In this document: positions 1 to 5,252 of the stretch, piece by piece
Layout: each line of letters starts with the position of its first letter
Position numbering within the stretch: position 1 is the stretch's first letter
From: Pseudomonadota bacterium
GTDB taxonomy: Bacteria > Pseudomonadota > Gammaproteobacteria > Burkholderiales > Burkholderiaceae_A
Assembly: GCA_002684875.1 (NCBI GenBank)
Contig: NYVY01000086.1
Coordinates: 3,213-8,464, forward strand
Direction of reading: 5' to 3'
Length of the DNA stretch: 5,252 nt
Made by a program: the position numbers and the translations under genes
The notes under the pieces: generated by a model
What the model was told of the DNA's origin: nothing
The model's input: the letters and a program-made list of their open reading frames with translations, nothing else
Database searches by the model: none

Positions 1-450
1 AGACTCTCTGTTAGGATATTCGGACCCGTTGACGAAGATGTCCTTTCCTACGCGACTCATTTGGGTCAGGCCTGTCAATATACAAATATTTTACGTGACA
101 TAAAGGAAGATAGAGAAAATTCTAGAGTATATATTCCAAGTGACTTTTTAATGAAATACAATATTTCGCTTCAACCTAACGAAAAAAATATAAATACACC
201 TGAGCTTGAAATGATGTGTAAAGATTTTTATTCATTAACCGTGAAAAAATATAAAAATGCATTCGATAAATTACCACCTAAGCATTACCTCTCCCAAAGA
301 CCTGGGATAGTAATGGGAGGGATCTACAGAGAATTATTAGAAAAAATTCGAAAAGCAAAATTCGATGTTTATTCCAAAAGAGTCTCATTAAACTCAGTAG
401 AGAAGTTTTGGGCAGCATGGAAAGCATCATGGGGAGGAGTTCCTGAATAA
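1..450 (+). CDS. hpnD: Presqualene diphosphate synthase HpnD, 3' part
   Basis: This is the C-terminal 149 residues of a squalene/phytoene-synthase-family prenyltransferase; the reading frame is open to the left edge, so the true start lies outside. HpnD condenses two farnesyl diphosphates to presqualene diphosphate, the first step of the HpnCDE route to squalene. Visible residues 21-37 (LGQACQYTNILRDIKED) carry the second aspartate-rich Mg-diphosphate motif, D33xxxD37, followed by the family's R-[VI]-Y-[IL]-P stretch at 42-46. The C-terminal pattern (YR.LL..I....FDV...RVSL, then a Trp/Ala-rich tail) is the HpnD type. HpnC is the main alternative, but the LSVRIFG segment at 2-8, the tail and the position directly before hpnE favour HpnD. 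A TTG at position 61 could be taken as a start but falls inside the conserved helix, so it is not one. One small oddity is Tyr where Leu is usual before TNILRD. The stop TAA overlaps the start of hpnE by 8 nt, which suggests translational coupling. Confidence 0.9.
   Translation, partial: RLSVRIFGPVDEDVLSYATHLGQACQYTNILRDIKEDRENSRVYIPSDFLMKYNISLQPNEKNINTPELEMMCKDFYSLTVKKYKNAFDKLPPKHYLSQRPGIVMGGIYRELLEKIRKAKFDVYSKRVSLNSVEKFWAAWKASWGGVPE
432..445 (+). promoter_or_regulatory. Strong Shine-Dalgarno before a CTG start of hpnE
   Basis: A purine run, GGGAGGAG at 432-439, lies inside the last codons of hpnD. It is followed by CTG at 443-445 in the hpnE frame. No ATG, GTG or TTG exists in that frame between the upstream in-frame stop (TAG, 398-400) and the Rossmann motif of hpnE, so this site decides the start. 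Spacing is about 5 nt from GGAGG (433-437) to the CTG. Confidence 0.6.
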
Positions 451-1813
451 AAAACAACGAAGAGTCGCTATAATTGGCGCTGGACTATCTGGATTAGCCT
501 GTGCTGTCAAACTATCAGCAGTCCAGAAAAATATAGAAATTGATTTTTTTGAAGCGTCCTCGAAAGCAGGCGGTAGGCTATCTTGCTTTAAATGGGATCT
601 CAAGAGTGGTGAGTCGTTCCTGTGTGATAATGGGCAACATTTTGTTATTGGAGCCTATCAAAATTTTTTAGCAATGTTGAAAATGTGCGGAGCGTTAGAT
701 AAATGGAATATCTTTAATTTCGAGTGGAGTGGGTTTTATCTCGACAAAAACGGATTATCGCAAACTTTACACTTCAAATTAAAACAGTTTCCTTTCCTTT
801 ACCTTTTGAATTTATATTACCCGCATGTTCATAAAGCTCCTCGTTTCTTTCTCTTTAAATTTCTATATGCCTTAACTTTTTTTATGCGAGAGGAAAATAA
901 ATCCGAGGGACTAAAAAACCTATACGAAAACAGATTAATAAATAACGAACTAATAGAATTGTTTTTTAAACCATTTACGGAAAATTGTTTAAATACTGAA
1001 TTCGAAAAAGCCAGCAATAATATGCTCTCTTTTCTTTTAAAAGAATGTTCAAAAAATCTTCCTTCATCACTCGATATTTATCTTCCAAAAAGCAACTACC
1101 ATGTCTGTGTAATTTTACCGATAATTAATTATTTAGAAAATCTTGGGGTTACGTTTCATTTTAATTCACCTGTAGAAAGAATTTATCCTGACAGGTCTCT
1201 AAAATTAAGAAAAAATGTAACAGGCCAATACGACGATATTGTTATCGCAACACCTGGTTATTCTGCCTTTTCAATTTGGAAAAAAAGTAATTTGCCAATC
1301 AACGACGAAATATCTGTTTGGGAGAAGCAAGTTTATAGAGATATATTAAACCTTTGGGTATTTATCCCCTTATCTAAAGTGAATGCCAGTAGAACAAAAA
1401 ATAGTTTTTTATGGCACCCAGTAAAATTTGAAGATGACGGTACAACATATATTATTGTTTCTAAGGAATTACCTAATCATATTCTTTTAGCCATTGTTAG
1501 AAGTGCCTGTGTCGCAGAACGTGCCAAAAAAGAAAAAGAAGAAATTATGGCATTTGGGAGAAAACTTTTAAGAACTAAATTTTATATTCAGCTTGATCGT
1601 TGTGATTTTAAATTAATTCGCTCTAAGAAAGCGACTGTCGCATGTACGCATGATCAACATAAGACAAACTCCATCTGGTCTGGAATAAAAACACCAATGG
1701 ATAGAATTCTAAAATGCTCAGACGAAGGGGCAATGGGGTTCCCTTCAACCATAGAAGGAGCAGTTTTCTCAGGAAACAAAGTTGCAGAAAAGCTGTTACA
1801 ACAACGTAATTAA
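443..1813 (+). CDS. hpnE: Hydroxysqualene dehydroxylase HpnE (FAD-dependent)
   Basis: A complete flavoprotein of 456 residues if translation starts at CTG 443, within the usual size of HpnE. HpnE reduces hydroxysqualene, made by HpnC from presqualene diphosphate, to squalene, the precursor of hopanoids. The N-terminus has a dinucleotide-binding fold: V-A-I-I-G-x-G-x-x-G with glycines at 12, 14 and 17, the ribose-binding acidic residue E37 in the segment FFEASSKAGGRL, then DNGQH at 62-66, typical of HpnE. The C-terminal FAD-contact segment FPSTIEGAV.SG is at about 433-444. The central part is divergent and Lys/Asn/Phe-rich, consistent with the AT-rich base composition. The start at CTG is chosen because the next ATG (674) would remove the entire FAD motif, and no standard start lies upstream after the in-frame stop at 398. 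It overlaps hpnD by 8 nt and ends 3 bp before the convergent alr stop. Related carotenoid-type desaturases are the alternative, but the hpnD neighbour argues for HpnE. Confidence 0.9.
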   Translation: MNKKQRRVAIIGAGLSGLACAVKLSAVQKNIEIDFFEASSKAGGRLSCFKWDLKSGESFLCDNGQHFVIGAYQNFLAMLKMCGALDKWNIFNFEWSGFYLDKNGLSQTLHFKLKQFPFLYLLNLYYPHVHKAPRFFLFKFLYALTFFMREENKSEGLKNLYENRLINNELIELFFKPFTENCLNTEFEKASNNMLSFLLKECSKNLPSSLDIYLPKSNYHVCVILPIINYLENLGVTFHFNSPVERIYPDRSLKLRKNVTGQYDDIVIATPGYSAFSIWKKSNLPINDEISVWEKQVYRDILNLWVFIPLSKVNASRTKNSFLWHPVKFEDDGTTYIIVSKELPNHILLAIVRSACVAERAKKEKEEIMAFGRKLLRTKFYIQLDRCDFKLIRSKKATVACTHDQHKTNSIWSGIKTPMDRILKCSDEGAMGFPSTIEGAVFSGNKVAEKLLQQRN

Positions 1814-1816
1814 ACA

Positions 1817-2920
1817 TCAAACAATTTCTCGACTAACCCTTGAAGTAATACCTGTAAAAAGTTCATAGCATAACCGATTACTCGATTTTGCAACATCAAG
1901 GATGGGGAGATCTTTTCCCCAGCATTCAACCACGTCACCTGGAACCGCCTCAGGACAGGGAGTTAAATCGATATGAATTAAATCCATCGAAACGACTCCA
2001 ATTACTTTACATGCTTTACCTAAAACCAGACAACAAGTGCCTTCTGAAATCCCTCGCGGGTAGCCGTCAGCATAACCGATTGCGGCGACACCAACAGTCA
2101 TTTCTTCAACTGCTGAATAGGTCCCTCCATACCCTATCTTTGCTCCCTTTTTAACTCTGAATTTCGTAATTAACTTTGATTGTAAAGATTGACATGGGAT
2201 AACTTCCTCCAAAAACGACCTCACTTTTTCGTTCGGATTTAAAGAAGAAGGTGCTCCATATAAAAGAATTCCTGGTCTAACCCAATCTTTGGAAAAATTT
2301 GGGTTACAGATAACTGCCTCAGAGTTACTGAAACTGACCTTTTCGCCTTTTTTATAACCTAGTTTATTTGCGGTACTTCTAAATGTTTTGATCTGATCCT
2401 CACATGAATTTTTACAACCACCCGAAGAAAAGTGAGTCATCCATTTAATGTCGCTAGACTTTAGATATTGGTTTCTTATTTTTTCTATTGAACTCTTTAT
2501 TAACTCATTGTTTTGTCCATCAGAAAAACCAAGTCTATTCATACCTGAGTTAATCTTAATCCAAACTCCCTGAACAGTCTTTTTTTTCTCTAAATACCAC
2601 GCTAACTGCTCTTCGTTATGAATGACCAACTCTAAATTAAGAGCTGAAGCCTCATCCAGTTCGTTTCTTGAAAAAACACCCTCCAAAAGCAGAATTGGTT
2701 TATTCCATCCAAGTGACCTAGCAAAAAAAGCCTCGCTTACTTCTAACACTGCTAGTCCTTCAGCCTCTTCAAGCCCATTAACAGCGCTCTCAATTCCATG
2801 CCCATAAGCACCAGCTTTTACGCAAGCCCAGACTTTTGCAGAATTCGTATACCTCTTGAGAACACGAATGTTGTTTTTGAATGAATTAGTATAAATAATT
2901 AGCTTAGCTGGCCTACTCAT
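1817..2920 (-). CDS. alr: Alanine racemase (PLP-dependent)
   Basis: A 367-residue fold-type III PLP enzyme, full length for the family, which interconverts L- and D-alanine to supply D-Ala for peptidoglycan. The key residues sit at nearly the same numbers as in the Geobacillus enzyme: the PLP lysine K35 in VKAGAYGHG with Y39; K122 (equivalent to the carbamylated Lys129) and R129 in KINSGMNRLG; R215 in VRPGILLYG; the second catalytic base Y264 in GYGGTY; IGYADGYPRG at 281-290; and M312-D313 in the C-terminal beta domain. The active site therefore looks intact. Small departures are Gly instead of the usual Asn in KANAYGHG and an unusual HFSSGGCKN loop after H163. The start at ATG 2918-2920 gives the expected N-terminus, a few residues before the first barrel strand. 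No good Shine-Dalgarno precedes it. The gene is divergent from lplT and convergent with hpnE. DadX-type catabolic racemase cannot be excluded, but no dadA is near. Confidence 0.95.
   Translation of the reverse strand: MSRPAKLIIYTNSFKNNIRVLKRYTNSAKVWACVKAGAYGHGIESAVNGLEEAEGLAVLEVSEAFFARSLGWNKPILLLEGVFSRNELDEASALNLELVIHNEEQLAWYLEKKKTVQGVWIKINSGMNRLGFSDGQNNELIKSSIEKIRNQYLKSSDIKWMTHFSSGGCKNSCEDQIKTFRSTANKLGYKKGEKVSFSNSEAVICNPNFSKDWVRPGILLYGAPSSLNPNEKVRSFLEEVIPCQSLQSKLITKFRVKKGAKIGYGGTYSAVEEMTVGVAAIGYADGYPRGISEGTCCLVLGKACKVIGVVSMDLIHIDLTPCPEAVPGDVVECWGKDLPILDVAKSSNRLCYELFTGITSRVSREIV
2871..2899 (+). promoter_or_regulatory. Candidate lplT promoter inside the 5' end of alr
   Basis: TTGTTT (2871-2876) and AATAAT (2894-2899) are spaced 17 bp apart, inside the first codons of the divergent alr gene. 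Transcription would begin near 2906 and leave a leader of about 55 nt before the lplT ATG at 2962. The -35 match is only three of six. Another -10-like hexamer, TCTAAT at 2929-2934, has no -35 partner. The gap between the two genes is too short for two separate promoters, so at least one must reach into coding sequence. Confidence 0.22.
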
Positions 2921-2961
2921 ATCTAAATTCTAATCAGTTTCATGATTTAATGTTAGGTAAG
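2921..2961. other. Divergent alr/lplT intergenic region
   Basis: These 41 bp are the only non-coding stretch of any length in the window. They separate the alr and lplT start codons and must hold or border both promoters. I see no operator-like inverted repeat and no riboswitch-sized space. Confidence 0.8.
2927..2956 (-). promoter_or_regulatory. Candidate alr promoter
   Basis: On the minus strand CTAACA (2956-2951) and TAGAAT (2932-2927) are separated by 18 bp, four of six and five of six matches to the sigma-70 consensus. The -10 element ends 6 nt before the alr ATG, so transcription would begin at or next to the A of the start codon and the message would be leaderless or nearly so, which fits the lack of a ribosome binding site. 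In DNA this AT-rich such matches arise by chance, so this is a weak call. Confidence 0.3.
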
Positions 2962-4236
2962 ATGAAAAAAGGTTTCTACACAATTATTTTTGCGCAATTT
3001 TTGTCATCATTAGCTGATAATGCGCTTCTTATAGCTGCTATAGCGATATTGACTGAGCTCTTGGCTCCAAGTTGGATGAGTCCATTGCTTAAACTTTTTT
3101 TTACCGTATCGTACGTCATTTTAGCTCCCTTTGTTGGTCCTTTTTCAGATTCTTTTGAAAAAGGTAAAGTAATGTTTTTAACGAACAATATTAAAGTTTT
3201 AGGCTGCATATTATTCTTTTTTAATGTACACCCTTTACTCGCTTACGCGGTAGTTGGGTTTGGAGCAGCCTCATACGCACCAGCCAAGTATGGAATATTA
3301 ACAGAACTACTACCACCAGATAAGTTAGTCTTCGCGAACGGTTGGTTAGAATCAACAACTGTAGTTTCAATACTATTAGGTACTCTTTTGGGTGGTTTTC
3401 TTATCTCAGATTTTTTTATAAACTTAATAAATGATTCGGGATTAAAAGCCACCCTACAAATTAATAGTAAATCGGAAGCTGGATTAATGGTAATAGTATT
3501 CATTTATGCACTGGCTGCCTTTTTTAATCTTCTGATACCAAAAACTGGGGCTGTTTACTCCATCTACTCTAAAAATCCTATAACTCTCACCAAGAGATTC
3601 TATGAAAGTAATAAAATTCTTTGGAATGATAAAGTAGGGCAAATTTCCCTGGCAGTCACGACATTATTCTGGGGAGCTGGAGCAACCCTTCAGTTTATAG
3701 TTCTACAGTGGGCTCAAGAGCAACTTAATATGACCTTGGACAAGGCTGCCATGCTACAGGGCATCGTAGCCCTAGGAATCATTGCTGGATCAATTTTGGC
3801 TGGTAGATTGGTAAACTTACGCAGTTCAATAAAAGTTTTACCTGTCGGTGTATTTATGGGACTGGTTGTCCCGCTTATGACTCTGGCATCAAACATAGGG
3901 ACTGCAAGCATTCTACTGATTATAATTGGCACTTTAGCTGGTTTTTTTGTTGTACCGATGAATGCCCTCCTCCAACATCGGGGCTATGTAACTCTATCAG
4001 CGGGTCAGTCAATTGCTGTTCAAAACTTTAATGAGAACTCAAATGTGTTGGTAATGCTTTCAGTCTACGCATTTTTACTTTTTTTTGAAATGTCCGCAAA
4101 TACGGTCGTTACATTATTTGGTATTTTCGTTGCAGTTACAATGGCTCTGGTTATTGCGAAGTACCGACGAAACAAATCCACAATAGAATTTGACTCATTA
4201 ATCGGTGATAAAAGGTCCTCGGTCTATCAAAAATAG
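2962..4236 (+). CDS. lplT: Lysophospholipid transporter LplT (MFS)
   Basis: A 424-residue polytopic inner-membrane protein with about 10-12 hydrophobic segments, of the major facilitator superfamily. LplT flips lysophospholipids (such as 2-acyl-glycerophosphoethanolamine in E. coli) inward for re-acylation, there by Aas; no acyltransferase partner is visible in this window. Family signatures are AQFLSSLADNALLIAA at about 11-26, the loop GPFSDSFEKGKV (59-70, MFS motif A-like), ASYAPAKYGILTELLPPDKL (103-122), and IAVQNFNENSNVL (371-383) near the C-terminus. I chose ATG 2962 over the upstream in-frame ATG at 2950. The 2962 start gives the M-[KN]-[KR]-G-F-Y-T-I N-terminus I associate with betaproteobacterial LplT, and it has AGGT (2955-2958) just upstream. 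The 2950 codon would add only four residues (MLGK) and lacks a ribosome binding site. The gene ends 3 bp before the convergent holD-like stop, with no terminator between. Confidence 0.9.
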   Translation: MKKGFYTIIFAQFLSSLADNALLIAAIAILTELLAPSWMSPLLKLFFTVSYVILAPFVGPFSDSFEKGKVMFLTNNIKVLGCILFFFNVHPLLAYAVVGFGAASYAPAKYGILTELLPPDKLVFANGWLESTTVVSILLGTLLGGFLISDFFINLINDSGLKATLQINSKSEAGLMVIVFIYALAAFFNLLIPKTGAVYSIYSKNPITLTKRFYESNKILWNDKVGQISLAVTTLFWGAGATLQFIVLQWAQEQLNMTLDKAAMLQGIVALGIIAGSILAGRLVNLRSSIKVLPVGVFMGLVVPLMTLASNIGTASILLIIIGTLAGFFVVPMNALLQHRGYVTLSAGQSIAVQNFNENSNVLVMLSVYAFLLFFEMSANTVVTLFGIFVAVTMALVIAKYRRNKSTIEFDSLIGDKRSSVYQK

Positions 4237-4239
4237 GGA

Positions 4240-4596
4240 TTACTTAGCCTCAATTTTTTTTAAAAAATGACAAACATCCAACCATATTTGTTTCTTTAGC
4301 TGAGAATTAGCTAATATCTCCGATGGATGGGGAAGTTTTAAGATATTCATATCAGCTTCACCAGTTTCAGAAAAACACAAAACTATATCTTTTTCTTTAA
4401 TTTTTTTTGGTATTTCTAAAACAAAAAAAACATTCTTATCCATGCTTAGTTTACCCATAGAAAACAGAATCTTTTCTATCAAATAAATCTCCGCCTCAGT
4501 AACTTCATCGATAACGACATAGTGACGCCCTTCTTGTACAACTCTTTTTTTCCAAACAGGATCTATCCCTAATATTTTTAATTCATATTCTGTCAT
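4240..4596 (-). CDS. holD: Probable DNA polymerase III psi subunit (HolD-like)
   Basis: A small acidic/lysine-rich protein of 118 residues (E. coli psi has 137). Psi links the clamp loader to chi and so to SSB. The match I see is by pattern rather than strong identity. The N-terminus has L-x-x-L-G-I-x-x-x-W-x-x-R (L9-G10-I11, W15, R18), like the E. coli psi segment that begins LQQLGITQW and contacts the clamp-loader collar. A helix LIEKILFSMGKL (39-50) is followed by a strand VFFVLEI (56-62). The C-terminal HPSEILANSQLKKQIW (90-105) resembles the psi ending SPALTDLRANP...ALWQQI. Its ATG overlaps the TGA of the tsaB-rimI fusion (ATGA), so the two are translationally coupled; in E. coli holD also neighbours rimI, in the opposite order. 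The alternative is a shrunken family-4 uracil-DNA glycosylase, whose C-terminus also reads HPxxLLxNPxxKxxxW, but the Fe-S cysteines and catalytic motifs are absent. Psi is preferred. Confidence 0.6.
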   Translation of the reverse strand: MTEYELKILGIDPVWKKRVVQEGRHYVVIDEVTEAEIYLIEKILFSMGKLSMDKNVFFVLEIPKKIKEKDIVLCFSETGEADMNILKLPHPSEILANSQLKKQIWLDVCHFLKKIEAK

Positions 4597-5252
4597 TTTA
4601 GATTAACTAGTCTTTTCATAACTAATGCATCTTCACGGTTATGCTTTGCTGGATAATAAGCTCTCCTTCTACCGATGATAGAAAAACCAAACCTAGAATA
4701 TAAACCAATTGCTTTTTTGTTGCTTGGACGAACTTCTAAAAAAATAGAATTGAATGAATTTTTTTTTAAAACTTCTAGAAGTTTTTCTAACAAATATTTT
4801 CCCAACCCTCTATTTTGACGATCCTTTGCAATTGTAAAATTCAATAGATGACATTCGTCTACAGCTTTTTGCCAAAAAAAATATCCTACTAAAATAGAAT
4901 TGTTGATTAAACCCATCGCAACATAACCAGCTTTAAGCGCATCGGTAAAGTTTTTTTCTGACCAACCAAAGTCATAAGCATCATTTTCAATAGAATTTAG
5001 CAAAGGAATATCTTCTGAATTTAGATTTCTCAAATATATGGAGCTCTCATACTCTCTTTCTATAATAGTTTGAGCAACTTTTTCTCTCACGTAAGACGGA
5101 AGAGTATTTTTTGCATTATCCCATTCGGTATTTAAGAAAAACTTATACATTATTGCCCAGGATGATAACGAATTTATTTCGCACTGAAATTTAAAGTGTT
5201 TTTGTAACCCAGAGAAATCAAACTTTGAAATTTCTGGACAAAATAAAACGTC
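4593..5252 (-). CDS. TsaB-RimI fusion protein, 3' part
   Basis: One uninterrupted minus-strand frame runs from the right edge to the TGA at 4595-4593; 219 residues are visible and the N-terminal part is outside. Visible residues 1 to about 65 are the C-terminal end of TsaB, the dimerisation partner of TsaD in t6A37 tRNA modification. The tell-tale is LPSYVREKVAQT (51-62), the conserved P-x-Y-V-R-x-x-V-A tail. From about residue 70 a GNAT domain follows and matches RimI, the N-alpha-acetyltransferase of ribosomal protein S18. It has a WSEKNF substrate-side motif (97-102), the acetyl-CoA loop QNRGLG (146-151), LEVRPSN with the expected catalytic Glu at 173, LYSRFGF with Tyr at 185, and YYPAKHNREDALVM at the end. 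There is no stop between the domains. The ATG at 5150 is inside the TsaB part and is not a rimI start; a TTG at 5033 is the only plausible internal start. An A9 run lies within the GNAT part. Confidence 0.85.
   Translation of the reverse strand, partial: DVLFCPEISKFDFSGLQKHFKFQCEINSLSSWAIMYKFFLNTEWDNAKNTLPSYVREKVAQTIIEREYESSIYLRNLNSEDIPLLNSIENDAYDFGWSEKNFTDALKAGYVAMGLINNSILVGYFFWQKAVDECHLLNFTIAKDRQNRGLGKYLLEKLLEVLKKNSFNSIFLEVRPSNKKAIGLYSRFGFSIIGRRRAYYPAKHNREDALVMKRLVNLK

Noticed and set aside
61..63. TTG at 61 as the start of a short protein
   Set aside because: The frame continues to position 1 with HpnD-like sequence (L-S-V-R-I-F-G), so the gene is cut by the window edge rather than starting here.
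674..676. ATG at 674 as the start of hpnE
   Set aside because: It would remove the Rossmann GxGxxG, the ribose-binding Glu and the DNGQH motif, all of which are present in frame upstream without a stop.
829..1017. Open frames antisense to hpnE, alr and lplT (such as 829-1017 minus, 1888-2154 plus, 3243-3503 minus)
   Set aside because: They lie wholly inside well-recognised genes, have no family motifs or ribosome binding sites, and their composition is what the opposite strand of the real genes predicts.
4220..4268. Bidirectional terminator at the lplT/holD-like junction, with a T8A6 run at 4254-4267
   Set aside because: The only inverted repeat before the T run is a 4-bp CTAT/ATAG stem, too weak and too far away. 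The run itself encodes F-L-K-K-I in the holD-like gene.
4240..4596. Functional family-4 uracil-DNA glycosylase
   Set aside because: Only the terminal HPxxxLxN-like segment fits. The protein is about half the needed length and lacks the GEAPG-type motif and the cysteine ligands of the iron-sulfur cluster.
5033..5150. ATG at 5150 or TTG at 5033 as the start of a free-standing rimI
   Set aside because: The frame stays open upstream to the window edge, and residues before and after the ATG match the TsaB C-terminal tail, so a fusion explains the sequence better. The TTG has only a distant purine-rich stretch in front of it.
1..5252. Mobile elements, CRISPR arrays, tRNA or rRNA genes, riboswitches, defence systems
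   Set aside because: All but under 50 bp of the window is covered by recognisable housekeeping genes. I saw no direct-repeat arrays, terminal inverted repeats or structured RNA-like segments.

Overview
The window is AT-rich (GC roughly in the mid-thirties percent, judged by eye) and almost entirely coding. It reads as a chromosomal housekeeping region of a streamlined proteobacterium. My best guess is a low-GC betaproteobacterium. The reasons are the hpnD-hpnE pair, a divergent alr/lplT pair whose LplT resembles the type I know from that class, and a tsaB-rimI locus. No 16S or other decisive marker is present, so the taxonomy is inference.

Layout, left to right. (1) 1-1813, plus strand: the 3' end of hpnD, then a complete hpnE that overlaps it and appears to start at a CTG codon behind a strong Shine-Dalgarno sequence. 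These are two of the three HpnCDE enzymes that turn farnesyl diphosphate into squalene; hpnC would be expected just upstream. (2) 1817-2920, minus strand: alr, alanine racemase, convergent with hpnE across a 3-bp gap. (3) 2962-4236, plus strand: lplT, a major-facilitator-type lysophospholipid transporter, divergent from alr across about 41 bp. (4) 4240-5252, minus strand: an operon of a tsaB-rimI gene fusion followed by a small holD-like gene (DNA polymerase III psi subunit), joined by an ATGA overlap. The operon is convergent with lplT, again across a 3-bp gap.

The genes serve the cell envelope (squalene/hopanoid precursor, D-alanine for peptidoglycan, lysophospholipid recycling) and information processing (t6A tRNA modification, ribosomal protein S18 acetylation, clamp loader). 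Nothing looks horizontally acquired. I see no insertion sequence, tRNA, rRNA, CRISPR array or phage gene. No stretch over 300 bases lacks a gene; all non-coding DNA in the window totals under 50 bp.

I do not see a new multi-gene system. The points most worth a second look are the TsaB-RimI fusion, whose reading frame runs open off the right edge; the small psi-like protein translationally coupled to it; the CTG start of hpnE; and the extreme compaction, including a possibly leaderless alr message.
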